DNA of 64,000 bases from Candidatus Caldisaccharidevorator malaysiensis (GCA_025057575.1 JANXBO010000008.1:1-64000); one strand, 5' to 3'. Positions 1 to 10,105 are shown, counted from the stretch's first letter. The notes: a model not told the origin generated them from the letters alone. Made by a program: numbers and translations.

Positions 1-1
1 T

Positions 2-316
2 AACGCACCGACCATTAACTTCGCTTTGGACATCGTGGAAATTGACGGTAGACCAATAGCCAAAAGGGGCAAGATGGCGGGGGCGAAAGACATTTGGTCG
101 TGCCGTAACTGCTATCATGCGGTCATCACCGTTGCCGGACAGGAGCCGCAAAAGCCCTGTCCCCACTGTGGTTCTTCTTCTCTTTGGAAGGCGACCGTCC
201 CCCTGATGCGCAAGGGGCAGCCTGTTGTGGAACCGGTATCGGCGACAGACCTGAGAAAGAAAGTCCTTGAAGTGCTCCCGAAGTTAGAACCGATTGCTCC
301 ACCGCCAGGTCGCTGA
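2..316 (+). CDS. Nicotinate phosphoribosyltransferase, C-terminal fragment (5' truncated by window edge)
   Basis: The open frame runs to the left edge: NAPTINFALDIVEIDGRPIAKRGKMAGAKDIW, typical of the NAPRTase C-terminus, followed by CxxC...CPHCG zinc-ribbon cysteines. Confidence 0.7.
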   Translation, partial: NAPTINFALDIVEIDGRPIAKRGKMAGAKDIWSCRNCYHAVITVAGQEPQKPCPHCGSSSLWKATVPLMRKGQPVVEPVSATDLRKKVLEVLPKLEPIAPPPGR

Positions 317-332
317 ACGGGGAGGGAATGTG

Positions 333-1094
333 ATGAGACTGTGGGTTTCTTTTTTGCTCCTAATCTTTTTGGGGATCGGGTTTCTTTTAAGTCAGCCTAG
401 GATAGAAACTTGGCGGATTATAGACCTGACGCACACACTCTCTCCTGGCATCCCGGTCTGGCCGGGCAACCCGCCCTTTGAGTTGAAAAACCTTGCCCGC
501 CACGATCAAGGCTATTACGCCAATGCTTTTTCTTGTGCTGAGCATACTGGAACCCATATAGACGCTCCCGTCCACTTTATCTCTCAGCAACGATACGCAT
601 CGGATATTCCTGCCCTGAACCTTGTTGGGGAGGCACGTGTAATAGATATCCGCAGAGCCGTTAGCAAGAATCCCGATTATGCACTGACCAGCCGGGATGT
701 CCTTGATCATGAGGCTCGTTTCGGGACCATTCCACCCCGCTCCTTCGTCATCGCCCGAACGGGATGGGAAGAGAGATGGAGCCGACCCAAGGACTATGTC
801 AACCAGGATGAAGGGGGCGTGATGCACTTTCCCGGTTTCAGCCCCGACGCTATCGCCCTCCTGCTCACCAGGGGCATTAACGGAGTCGGTATTGATACCC
901 TAAGCATTGACCCTGGTCCGTCAAAAGATTTCGCCGCTCACAAGGTTCTTCTGAAAGCCGGCAAGATTGCCATTGAAAACTTGACCAACCTGCGGGAATT
1001 ACCACCCCGAGGGGCTTCTTTGATTGTAGGTGCCCTGAAAATCCGTGAGGGTTCGGGAGCGCCGGCACGAGTCTTTGCTCTGATCCGTCAGTAA
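333..1094 (+). CDS. Cyclase family protein (kynurenine formamidase-like) with N-terminal signal/anchor
   Basis: DLTHTLSPGIPVWPGNPPFE...HTGTHIDAPVHF is the cyclase-family motif. ATG at 333 gives a hydrophobic N-terminus. Confidence 0.8.
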   Translation: MRLWVSFLLLIFLGIGFLLSQPRIETWRIIDLTHTLSPGIPVWPGNPPFELKNLARHDQGYYANAFSCAEHTGTHIDAPVHFISQQRYASDIPALNLVGEARVIDIRRAVSKNPDYALTSRDVLDHEARFGTIPPRSFVIARTGWEERWSRPKDYVNQDEGGVMHFPGFSPDAIALLLTRGINGVGIDTLSIDPGPSKDFAAHKVLLKAGKIAIENLTNLRELPPRGASLIVGALKIREGSGAPARVFALIRQ

Positions 1095-1098
1095 GCGC

Positions 1099-2019
1099 TC
1101 AGCGGTTACCGATAGAAAAGAACTTGTTGATCCCCAGCCGGGCGCAGACGGCTCCCAATTCCGAATCAGCAGCGGAAAGGGCAGCATCAATGCGCCCCTG
1201 AGCACCCAATCCAAAGAAGGCAACGCCCCAAAGGTCCTTTGCAGCGACTTTCTGCTTGAGAGTCGCCACCGTTTCAATGTGGTGCCGGAGGGCGTCGTCG
1301 TAAGCGCGATGGAGGTCCTGGCATTCCGGCGGGGGCACCAATTGATGGAGCCACTGGCGGAGCCTTTCAAAAGCCCCTTGATAGGCATCGTAAGTAGATA
1401 AAGCAGTCCCTTGGGGTGGCTGGCCAGTTCCCTCCAAAAGGTCCCCGCTTGAGGTAATGCCCTGGAAAGCGCCTAACAGGTCCTTTAGGGCGCCAAGGGC
1501 GAGCCACAAATTGTTGGCTTCCTTTTTCCGCTGATCTTCAATACGACGGAGTTGGTCCAAATACTCCGGCACATAGGGACTAATTGAAGGGGAAGGTGTT
1601 TGGGGCTGTTGAGGGACTGGGGGCATCCGGCTCGGATCGGTCGGCACTGGTGGACCAACGGGAGTTTGAGCGAGGGCACTGGTCGCATCCGGTCGGACGG
1701 GTGTCTCTATCAGACCGGAGGACGTTGTCGGTCCCCTCACCGGTGTCTGCACCAGCCCCTGTCCGGTAACCGGATCCGGTCGGACCGCTTGCAAAGGGGA
1801 AGCGATGCCTGCCGACCCGGACGAAACAGAGACAATCCTTCCCCACCGGTCCAGAAGGGCGATGCCCAAAAGCCCTGCCACAATCAGGATCACCAGGCAG
1901 ATCAGACCAACTGTTAATGCCAGTTTCTGCCTTGCCTTAAGGACCTCCAGTTCCCCTTGAGAGGGCTCCTCTTTGGAAACAGCCAGAACGCCACCGGGCT
2001 TTTCGGGTTGGTCTTTCAT
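1099..2019 (-). CDS. Hypothetical membrane protein with Pro/Thr-rich linker
   Basis: 306-aa ORF with one TM segment (LALTVGLICLVILIVAGLLGIALL) and a repetitive TPVRP-rich linker. Confidence 0.6.
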   Translation of the reverse strand: MKDQPEKPGGVLAVSKEEPSQGELEVLKARQKLALTVGLICLVILIVAGLLGIALLDRWGRIVSVSSGSAGIASPLQAVRPDPVTGQGLVQTPVRGPTTSSGLIETPVRPDATSALAQTPVGPPVPTDPSRMPPVPQQPQTPSPSISPYVPEYLDQLRRIEDQRKKEANNLWLALGALKDLLGAFQGITSSGDLLEGTGQPPQGTALSTYDAYQGAFERLRQWLHQLVPPPECQDLHRAYDDALRHHIETVATLKQKVAAKDLWGVAFFGLGAQGRIDAALSAADSELGAVCARLGINKFFSIGNR

Positions 2020-2109
2020 CTTTCCTCTCTACCCGAACTCCACTCTCAAGTATGCCTCATTTGCCGGTTGCGTTGGAGTCTTCAAAAAAGTGTTCCCCAC
2101 CTTTTTCTT

Positions 2110-4017
2110 CTACTGCTGCCCCTTCAAAATTCGGACATCGCCCCTTCTTACGGTGATCCCGAGGTGGTCTAAATACTCCAGAAGGGGAACCACATATTTG
2201 CGTGAAGTAGCGACGGCGTCCCGGAATTGAGCAGCCGTAAAACTTCCCCCTTCTTTGGCTAATTGCTGAGCAAGGTTGATGGCTTCTTGTATCGTCTCTG
2301 GATGATACAAGAAATCACTCACGCGAACAAGACGTCCCGATTCAATCAGAAAACTGATAAAATCCATAGGCTGTTCCCTGTCAGGGATCAGACTCAGAAC
2401 ATCGCTCACTTCTAAAGGGGCAAATTTTGCCTGTCGGCATTTTCTTTCTATCATTTGCGCTAACGACTCTTGATCAGCACTTAATCGGACAGAGTGATCG
2501 GGCAGCCGGACGACTTCCCTTTCTATCACGATCGTTCCCTGACGGCTCAGTTCGGCTAATAGCGATTCAAAGTCTTCGCTTCCTATCTGACTACCGACCA
2601 ACGAGCGCAGACCCTCTTTTGACAGACCCCGCCTCAGGGGTCGCTCCTGGTGGTATTGGTTCAGTTGCCGAACGATCCGATTTTTATAATCTTCCAACCA
2701 CTTCGTTGACAGAAGGGTCCCTGTGCTCAGAATTTTTGCATCGCCCCTTGCAACGACTTCGTGAACAAGAAGTTGAATTGCTGAAGGATTGAGAAACAGC
2801 CTTTGAGTCAACTCTCCAACGGTGACGCCATCGCTCCTTTCGTGAATCAAGGCAATAAGGTAACTGATGGGACTCTGTCCTTTTTCTGACCACGATGACG
2901 GTTGTTGTTTTCTCCCCGAGGTTGCGGTTCCGTTCATATCTACAATCACACCGCCGGCGATAGTGGTCAGGGGTGACAAGGCTCTGATGATCACGCGATC
3001 ACCCCAGGCGCAGGCGATGGGCTTATTGAGATGAAACATCACACAGGTTTCTTCCCCTGGTGTCAAAGTTTTCCTTTCTGGCACGTTGAGAATCGCCATT
3101 CTCTCCGAAGTTGCGTGGTGGAAATGAACTAAAACACCGTTTCTAATCGGTCTGCTGATGGCGGGTAGCACCCTCAACTGGACAACAATCTTATCGGTTA
3201 CCTTCAAAGGAACCTCACTGACGATCACATCACCCCTTTTGATGTCCTCCCTTTCCAGTCCGGTCAAATTCATCGCTGCCCGTTGACCGGCGAAGGCTCT
3301 TTCCACTGGGCGACCGTAGGTATGGAGCGAGCGGACTCGTGCCTTAAACCCCTGAGGCTGAACGATGACTTCCTGTCCCACGCTGATCGTGCCCGAGAAG
3401 ATGGCACCCCTGGCGATCGTGCCGAAACCAGCCTTGACAAAAATGTCATCAATCGGGAGACGGAAGGGACGGTCGGTATCCTTCGGGGGCACGTCGGCGG
3501 CACCAGCATCCATCACGGCAAGGAGGTTGTCCAGTCCCTGCCCCGTGACAGCGGAGACTTCCACGATGGGGGCGTTTTCCAGAAAAGTGCCCCGCACAAC
3601 CGTCCGAATGTCGTCCTTGACCAGTTCCAGCCAGTCCGCATCAACGATGTCTACCTTGGTAACGACAATGATCCCCCTTTTCGTCCCCAAAAGGTCTAAA
3701 ATCGCCAAATGTTCTCTCGTTTGGGGCATCACGCCTTCGTCAGCGGCGACAAGGAGAAGGACCAGGTCCATTTCAGAGGCGCCCGCCAGCATATTGTGGA
3801 CGAATCGTTCGTGACCCGGAACATCCACGATTCCCGCCACGGTCCCGCTGGGCAACGTGATGTGGGCAAAGCCCAGGTCAATGGACATTCCCCTCGCCCG
3901 CTCCTCGGGATGCCGGTCCGTTTGCATCCCCGTTAACGCACCGATGAGGGTTGTCTTACCGTGATCGACGTGCCCCGCTGTCCCAATGATCAGATAGCGA
4001 CTCGTCTCTTTTGCCAT
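2110..4017 (-). CDS. selB: Selenocysteine-specific translation elongation factor SelB
   Basis: GTAGHVDHGKTTLIGALTG...DRHPEERARGMSIDLGFA...DVPGHERFVHNMLAGA, plus a C-terminal winged-helix region. 635 aa. Confidence 0.93.
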   Translation of the reverse strand: MAKETSRYLIIGTAGHVDHGKTTLIGALTGMQTDRHPEERARGMSIDLGFAHITLPSGTVAGIVDVPGHERFVHNMLAGASEMDLVLLLVAADEGVMPQTREHLAILDLLGTKRGIIVVTKVDIVDADWLELVKDDIRTVVRGTFLENAPIVEVSAVTGQGLDNLLAVMDAGAADVPPKDTDRPFRLPIDDIFVKAGFGTIARGAIFSGTISVGQEVIVQPQGFKARVRSLHTYGRPVERAFAGQRAAMNLTGLEREDIKRGDVIVSEVPLKVTDKIVVQLRVLPAISRPIRNGVLVHFHHATSERMAILNVPERKTLTPGEETCVMFHLNKPIACAWGDRVIIRALSPLTTIAGGVIVDMNGTATSGRKQQPSSWSEKGQSPISYLIALIHERSDGVTVGELTQRLFLNPSAIQLLVHEVVARGDAKILSTGTLLSTKWLEDYKNRIVRQLNQYHQERPLRRGLSKEGLRSLVGSQIGSEDFESLLAELSRQGTIVIEREVVRLPDHSVRLSADQESLAQMIERKCRQAKFAPLEVSDVLSLIPDREQPMDFISFLIESGRLVRVSDFLYHPETIQEAINLAQQLAKEGGSFTAAQFRDAVATSRKYVVPLLEYLDHLGITVRRGDVRILKGQQ

Positions 4018-4050
4018 CTCGGATCACTGAGGGAAAGTATGGGCAAATCT

Positions 4051-4659
4051 TTACGGGCGGCAGGAGCGGCAAGGGTGAAAGCCCCGATCCAATGCTTGGT
4101 TACTGTCGGCAAACGGAACGCGATTGCGCCGGCTCATCGTTTTGGCGAAGGGACAGGTCAACCGATGGAAGGCTAAAGTCCGCCGGTTGCCGATAACAGG
4201 CTTAGTCGGTCGGTAGCGCGACCAGATGCCTTTGCGGGCTTTACGGGCTTTTGTCTGAAGGTCAATCAACAAGGGCGCATAGCGCAGGTTGGGAGGATGA
4301 AGGTAAACCCTCGCCAGTCCTTGAGCCACCAATTCTCCGTTGACGAAAACCCGCCGCGCAGAACGCCGAACATACACATACGCCAACAACCGTTTGCCAT
4401 CGTGCCGGTCCAAGTCAAATTCCAGTTCCACGACCCGTCCGGCAACCAAACGGCTATTGTAATTTCTCGCCTCAGAGTAAAAGGGCTCGCCTCTCTCAGG
4501 GGTATCAATGGCGTTGTAGCGAATGATCCGACCGTCTGTCAAGAGAACGGTATCACCGTCCAGAACCCGATGCACGATGACGCCCGTGCCTCGAGCAGGC
4601 GACCAAGGGGAAGGGAGTCCTCTCCATAAGACAACGGATCCGATTAGGGCGATGACCAA
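4051..4659 (-). CDS. Thermonuclease (SNase-like) family protein with C-terminal Ada-like Cys motif
   Basis: VIHRVLDGDTVLLTDGRIIRYNAIDTPERGEPF...LLAYVYV core; C-terminus HRLTCPFAK...FHPCRSCRP. Confidence 0.8.
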   Translation of the reverse strand: MVIALIGSVVLWRGLPSPWSPARGTGVIVHRVLDGDTVLLTDGRIIRYNAIDTPERGEPFYSEARNYNSRLVAGRVVELEFDLDRHDGKRLLAYVYVRRSARRVFVNGELVAQGLARVYLHPPNLRYAPLLIDLQTKARKARKGIWSRYRPTKPVIGNRRTLAFHRLTCPFAKTMSRRNRVPFADSNQALDRGFHPCRSCRP

Positions 4660-4808
4660 TGCCGATGCCAGTGCCGTCCGCTTTTTTCTGGCTGATCGGG
4701 AACGGCGAATGGGATCTTGCCTCCCTGCCTTTTGGAACTTTTTCGTTGATTATGATACATTTTGAAAGTGGGACAACTTTCCTCTTTGGTCATTTGGAGG
4801 CGGTTCTT

Positions 4809-5897
4809 ATGGTGACGGAAAGGGAGAAAAAGGTCATCATTGCTGTCTTGGTGCTGTTAGGCTTGATCCTTCTGTGGGCTTTTTCCGAGCCTTTTCGGAG
4901 TCGCCTCGGGGAAGGTGTGGTCGTGAAAATAGGGATGTGGAAGGCGCACGAGACGCCTATCGTCCGGATGGCGGTGTCAGTGGACGGGAAGCGGCTGGCG
5001 ACGGTCGGCAAGGATAAGGTCATCAAGGTTTGGGATGTGGATAGGCGATCATTGCTGGCAACTTTTGAGGGGCATCAAGAGCGGGTCACCTGTTTGGCGT
5101 TTAGCCCCGATGCATCCCGTTTGGTCTCTGGCAGCGTGGATCAAACTGTTCGGGTCTGGTCCCTGATGACGGGTCAGCAGGAGCGGGTCTTTTCTCCTGA
5201 GACGACGGAAGACTGGCACTCCGGCTGGATTGAAGCCGTTGCCATTTCGCCCGATGGAAACATTCTGGCGACTGGGGGACGGGACACGGCAGTCAAACTT
5301 TGGGACCTTTCGTCAGGCAAACCCCTTGCCACCCTGTGGGGTCATCAGGACACCGTTACCAGCCTCGCCTTCTCCAAGGCGGAGCCCCACTTTTTAGCCT
5401 CGGGCAGCACCGATGGCGCTATCTGGATTTGGGACGTCAAAAAGGCAGAACCGTATCTGCAAATTCCGCCCCACGGCTTGAACCCTCAGTCCATTGTCTT
5501 CTCTCCCGACGGCAAATACCTGGTAGTCGGAAGTTACGCCACAGCGGGTGTCCGGATCCTGGATTGGCGGAAGGCAAAAGTCCTCAAATGGTGCGACGGG
5601 GTCGTGGAGGGCACCGTTTGGGAGGTGACCTATAGCCCCGACGGGAGGCTGATCGCAGCGGGTTCGGGCGATAACGGGCTCTGGCTTTGGTCGTCTCCGT
5701 CCGGTCACTGGATACGGACGATCAAGGACGAATACTGGGGCGATGTCCGAGGGGTTGCCTTCACCGACAACGGTAAGGTCGTCATTGGCGCTTTTGAGGA
5801 CGGAACAGTCCGCCTGTGGCGGATCACCGGACTGAGAATTCACATTCCCGCCCCCAAACTGCCCTCAGTGCCGGGCGGGGAAGAACACGCTCATTGA
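4809..5897 (+). CDS. Membrane-anchored WD40 repeat protein
   Basis: N-terminal TM after ATG 4809 (RBS-like ggagg upstream). Repeated H...VxxLAFSPDxxxLxSGSxDxTxRxW blades. Confidence 0.85.
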   Translation: MVTEREKKVIIAVLVLLGLILLWAFSEPFRSRLGEGVVVKIGMWKAHETPIVRMAVSVDGKRLATVGKDKVIKVWDVDRRSLLATFEGHQERVTCLAFSPDASRLVSGSVDQTVRVWSLMTGQQERVFSPETTEDWHSGWIEAVAISPDGNILATGGRDTAVKLWDLSSGKPLATLWGHQDTVTSLAFSKAEPHFLASGSTDGAIWIWDVKKAEPYLQIPPHGLNPQSIVFSPDGKYLVVGSYATAGVRILDWRKAKVLKWCDGVVEGTVWEVTYSPDGRLIAAGSGDNGLWLWSSPSGHWIRTIKDEYWGDVRGVAFTDNGKVVIGAFEDGTVRLWRITGLRIHIPAPKLPSVPGGEEHAH

Positions 5898-6617
5898 GGG
5901 CTGATACTCTGTTTCGTGGCAGAGTTCCTGGCGGATCAGCAGATCCTTCTGAAAAGTCAGCCGCCAAACCCGAATGGTCTGACCCGGTCGGTTGCTGACG
6001 CCAACCCCCTCTGAGGCTTTGGGATTGTCGGCAACCACTTCTCTCCTGACGACCCAACGGAACCCTTTCCTAAAGGGATTTTCTGCTTCGCTACAGAAGC
6101 CAATCACTTGGCAAATCAGGCGGTCGTGCCGCCGAAAAAATCGGAGCCCCACCGAAAACGGGTGTGGGTTGCGAATTTTGAGGTCAGCAACCCCAGGAGC
6201 GACTGCCGCGTCCAGACCAGTTGCTACATATGTAGGGGCAACACTGTGAGCGTGCCGCTCAACGATGGCGAGTCCCGCAAAAAGAGCCGCACCATAGAGG
6301 GTTGTGGACGCCTGGCAAACCCCTCCCCCCCAAGACAAAACGAGAATCCCTCCCAGACTGACCGGCGCTCGCACATAGCCCCTCCCCTGGCTCCACTCCC
6401 CGACGGCTTTGTTAAAGGAGAAAACCTCGCCCGGTCTTATCAGCCGTCCGTTGATGGCGCGAGCAGCTTTAAGGGCATTGTAAACTTGCCCTTCCGTTCG
6501 GTTCGCAAGGGGGGTGGCAAATTCCGCCAGGACGACCGGCTGCGACCCCGAGCAGCCGATAGCCAGAGAAGCGACAACTATCCACCAGATGCCTACTTTC
6601 CTCATCACATTGTTCAT
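5865..6617 (-). CDS. VanW family protein (lipoprotein-like N-terminus)
   Basis: NRTEGQVYNALKAARAINGRLIRPGEVFSFNKAVGEWS...GGGVCQASTTLYGAALFAGL...ERHAHS is the VanW signature. The 3' end overlaps the convergent WD40 gene. Confidence 0.88.
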   Translation of the reverse strand: MNNVMRKVGIWWIVVASLAIGCSGSQPVVLAEFATPLANRTEGQVYNALKAARAINGRLIRPGEVFSFNKAVGEWSQGRGYVRAPVSLGGILVLSWGGGVCQASTTLYGAALFAGLAIVERHAHSVAPTYVATGLDAAVAPGVADLKIRNPHPFSVGLRFFRRHDRLICQVIGFCSEAENPFRKGFRWVVRREVVADNPKASEGVGVSNRPGQTIRVWRLTFQKDLLIRQELCHETEYQPSMSVFFPARH

Positions 6618-6841
6618 TCTTTTCTTTGCATTTTATGACATCAATACCGAGGGCAAGATATTTGTAATCGTCATAGCAATCGTTCAGCAACTTAAAAAAG
6701 TCTTGTGGAAACTTTCTTTTAGCAAAGAAAATGATTTTGATCGGGATGATGACAACGGTCAGCACGGCTGTTCAAAACTTCCTTTTAAGAGGTTTAAGAG
6801 GTTAATGAAAAAAATCTCAGAGGTGAACATCAGGACAGCCA

Positions 6842-7948
6842 ATGCAATGGGTCCAGTTAGACGGCAGCATCGGGGAAGGGGGTGGGCAGATTCTTCGGAC
6901 CGCCCTCTCTTTGTCAGCGCTGACGGGTCGTCCCTTTGTAATTCGCAACATTCGTGCCGGTAGGAAGAACCCCGGACTCCGACCCCAGCATCTGACAGCC
7001 GTTCGGGCAGTTCAGCAAATCTGCTCGGCGACCGTCACGGGTGCGACCGTTAATAGCACCGACCTTCGGTTTGAACCAGGACCCATTCGGTCCGGTGATT
7101 ATCTGTTTGACATCTCTGCCGAGCAGACCAGTGCCGGATCCATTGCCCTCGTGTGGCAGACAGTCTTTCCCATCCTCCTCTTCGCTGATGCACCTTCCAC
7201 TGTCGGGTTCCTTCGCGGCGGCACCTGCGTTCCCTTTAGTCCCCCCATTCCCTACATCAGCAAGGTTTTTCTTCCTATGGTAGAAAAGATGGGGGTGCGC
7301 ACCACCCTGGAAATGAGGCGAGCGGGCTGGTATCCCCGAGGGGGAGGGCAGGTTTTCAGCCGGATTCAGCCTGTTTCTGATCCTCTGCGCCCCATTCTCT
7401 GGACCGACAGGGGCGATTGTGACGAGATAGAAGTCCTCAGCCTCTATTCCCGACTTCCCCCATCGGTTGGGCAGCGCCAAGCCAACAGAGCCTTCCAGCG
7501 ACTGAAAGAAAAAGGAATGTCAACGAAAACAATAAAGGTTCTGGTCCAAGAAGAACCCGCTGACTCGCCGGGAACTTGCCTGTTAATTGTCTGTCACTTT
7601 CCTGCTGGCAGGGCTGGTTTTTCCAGCCTGGGGGCTCCCGGCAAGCCTGCCGAGACGGTCGCTGATGAGGCGGTGGAATCCTTTGCTGAATACTGGCACA
7701 GAGATGCTCCGGTAGAAAAGCACCTTGCCGACCAGTTGCTCCTTTTTATGGCGTTAGCCGAGGGAACTTCTAAAATTACGGTCAGTCATCTGACGAGCCA
7801 TTCGGAAACCAATATCCAGGTGATTCAGGCATTCATTGGGGAAAGGTGCCGAGTCGTCGGGGAAAGGGATCAAGCGGCAACCATAGAAGTATCAGGGATC
7901 AGTCTGTTGTCCCAAAATAGAAGACGAAAAGAGCAGACGCATCAGTGA
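6842..7948 (+). CDS. rtcA: RNA 3'-terminal phosphate cyclase
   Basis: LDGSIGEGGGQILRTALSLSALTGRPF...GLRPQHLTAVRA...GWYPRGGGQV; C-terminal HLTSHSETNIQVIQ. Confidence 0.92.
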   Translation: MQWVQLDGSIGEGGGQILRTALSLSALTGRPFVIRNIRAGRKNPGLRPQHLTAVRAVQQICSATVTGATVNSTDLRFEPGPIRSGDYLFDISAEQTSAGSIALVWQTVFPILLFADAPSTVGFLRGGTCVPFSPPIPYISKVFLPMVEKMGVRTTLEMRRAGWYPRGGGQVFSRIQPVSDPLRPILWTDRGDCDEIEVLSLYSRLPPSVGQRQANRAFQRLKEKGMSTKTIKVLVQEEPADSPGTCLLIVCHFPAGRAGFSSLGAPGKPAETVADEAVESFAEYWHRDAPVEKHLADQLLLFMALAEGTSKITVSHLTSHSETNIQVIQAFIGERCRVVGERDQAATIEVSGISLLSQNRRRKEQTHQ

Positions 7949-7954
7949 CCGACT

Positions 7955-8542
7955 ATGAGTATCAAAGATGATGACGGAACGGGAAAGGAATCCGATGGTC
8001 GGTTCAGAAAAGATGGTCTGCTCTCTTCTCCTGTCCTCGTTTTAAATGCCAACTTTGAGCCCTTGAACGTGGTCGCTGCGAAAAGAGCCCTTGTGCTTGT
8101 CCTCAAAGGGAGGGCGGAACTGGTCAAAGCCGCTGACGGAACTCTTGTGAAGGCAAGCCGGTTGTCCCTTCCCCTGCCGTCCGTCGTTCGGCTGATGAGT
8201 TATGCGCATCGCCCGCCTGCCCAAGTTCGGCTGAACAGGAAAAGTATCCTGCTCCGCGACGATTACTCGTGCCAATATTGCGGTTACCGCGGTCCCGGTC
8301 TCACGATTGACCACGTGATCCCCCGGGATATGGGCGGGGGACACGATTGGGACAATTTGGTCGCCTGTTGCAGCCGCTGCAACGCCAAAAAGGGGAACCG
8401 CACCCCAGAGCAAGCGGCAATGACCCTCCTTCGCCGACCCCGCAAGCCGGCTTTCCTTCCTCATATGGGCTACGTGCGACTGGTCCAGGCACTGAAAAAC
8501 CCGGACTGGAAAGAATTTTTTGCCCCCTTCGTGAAGGAATAA
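7955..8542 (+). CDS. HNH endonuclease
   Basis: VLNANFEPLNVVAAKRALVLVLKGRAE...RDDYSCQYCGYRGPGLTIDHVIPRDMGGGHDWDNLVACCSRCNAKKGNRTPEQA. Confidence 0.9.
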   Translation: MSIKDDDGTGKESDGRFRKDGLLSSPVLVLNANFEPLNVVAAKRALVLVLKGRAELVKAADGTLVKASRLSLPLPSVVRLMSYAHRPPAQVRLNRKSILLRDDYSCQYCGYRGPGLTIDHVIPRDMGGGHDWDNLVACCSRCNAKKGNRTPEQAAMTLLRRPRKPAFLPHMGYVRLVQALKNPDWKEFFAPFVKE

Positions 8543-8634
8543 ATCGGCTTCGTTACTGATTAAGTTTTGGAAAAGTTCTTGGGTTGGTCTAACCGAACGG
8601 CGATAAACCAAACGGCAATAATGGGTAGGGCGTT

Positions 8635-9561
8635 TTACCCTTCTTCCGGCAGATCTGAGTCTGTGGCAGATGCGGTTGCGGGGACGGGGCAGTAAGGGCA
8701 CCCGCTGCCGGCAGTCCACTGAACCTGAGAGCGAGAGAAGTAGGTGCACCCGCCGGTCTCCAAAGTCACCGTGATTCGGTCCATCAGAAAGTTCAGAGCC
8801 GTCACTTGTCCCCATCCTTTCGGACATTGGACCCGATCCCCGATGTGCGGGTATGATCGGCTCATTTCCACGTAGAAGTCATATTCGTGACGGAGGCAAC
8901 ATTTGAGTCGTCCGCAGGCACCCAGAAGACGAGCAGGATTTAACTCCAAAAATTGGTCCCTTGCCATTTTGAGGCTGATGGACTCAAAGGAGCGCAGGAG
9001 CAATTGGCAACAAGTCGGGCGACCACAGGGTCCGAGGGCACCCACCATCCGAATGGCGTCCCGAACACCCACCTGGAACAGCATCACCCGTCTCGGGAAA
9101 GAGGCTTTTAGGTCCGCGACCAAAGCCCGAAAATCCACCCGACCTTCTGCTGTAAAATACACGACTAATTGGTTCTTGTCCAAAGGATATTCGGCATCCA
9201 AAAGATGCATCGGAAGGTTGTGAGCATCCACTTTCTTTTTGACCAATTGCATATCTCTTCGGGCTTCTTCCAGGAGATGGAAGAAAGCGCGCACATCGTC
9301 AGCGGTCGCTTTCCGAATCAGCCGCTTTCCCTTTTTACCATCTTCGGGTGAGGCAGGCTTTTGCTTGACCCAGCCGACTTGAGGTCCGAACCGAGTTTCC
9401 ACAATGACCACATCGCCCCGCCGCAGGTCTCGAAACGCCCGAGCGTCGTAAAGAAGGACTTGGTTCGTTGGCTTTATCAAGACGGCAACCGCATCGGCTT
9501 GGGCTGAATTATCCCAAGTTTTATGATCACTGTCCTGATCGGCAAGAGTCTGATAATCCAT
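8635..9561 (-). CDS. PSP1 domain protein (RicT/YaaT-like)
   Basis: YDARAFRDLRRGDVVIVETRFGPQVGWV...DFRALVADLKASFPRRVMLFQVGVRDAIRMVGALGPCGRPTCC...LGACGRLKCCLRHEYDFY. Start placed at ATG 9561. Confidence 0.88.
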   Translation of the reverse strand: MDYQTLADQDSDHKTWDNSAQADAVAVLIKPTNQVLLYDARAFRDLRRGDVVIVETRFGPQVGWVKQKPASPEDGKKGKRLIRKATADDVRAFFHLLEEARRDMQLVKKKVDAHNLPMHLLDAEYPLDKNQLVVYFTAEGRVDFRALVADLKASFPRRVMLFQVGVRDAIRMVGALGPCGRPTCCQLLLRSFESISLKMARDQFLELNPARLLGACGRLKCCLRHEYDFYVEMSRSYPHIGDRVQCPKGWGQVTALNFLMDRITVTLETGGCTYFSRSQVQWTAGSGCPYCPVPATASATDSDLPEEG

Positions 9562-10105
9562 TCCATTCCCTCTCCATCGCCTCAAACCTTTCCTAACTGC
9601 AACCGTCCTTTTGTCAGCAAAAAACCCTACAAAAACTCTTTTGTCAAGGTAAGTTCTGCACGCTCTGAGTTGGACGGGACATTGTCTTGGGCAGGGGAGT
9701 GAACCCATCCTTGTTTAACCGCATAAGTCAAGGCGTGTGTTGGTCTTGGAAAAGGTTCAACAAAAGACTTTCGGAAGGAGCAGGCTTTGTTTAGAGAGGT
9801 TTTACGACCCAAATGGCACTTCGAGACGGTGGCTTTTTGCATAGTATTTGATTCCATATGGTGTGCTCCAGGATCAGAAGGTAGTTGGCGCGAAAACCTG
9901 CTTGATAGCGGCAGGCGTCAGTAGTGGTGCCAATGCTTTCGCGCCTTGATGAACCGTTGCTCGGCAAACAACGGAAGAATTATACTCAATAATCTGATTT
10001 CACCAGGATTGGGAGAGGAACCGTTGACGCAGTCTGAGAAGCGGACGCAGATGTAACACGCAACTAGATGCAAAAGACAGCCAAGCATTGTGGTGAAAGC
10101 GCAAG

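Noticed and set aside
5865-5897. Convergent 33-nt CDS overlap (WD40/VanW) as a regulatory antisense
   Set aside because: Short convergent 3' overlaps recur in this compact genome (also 17312-17330); no independent evidence of regulation.
8042-8827. 261-aa minus-strand ORF
   Set aside because: Antisense to the HNH gene and overlapping the PSP1 3' end; no coherent domain.
9627-9857. 76-aa minus ORF between PSP1 and the decayed helicase
   Set aside because: No RBS or recognisable domain; probably non-coding.
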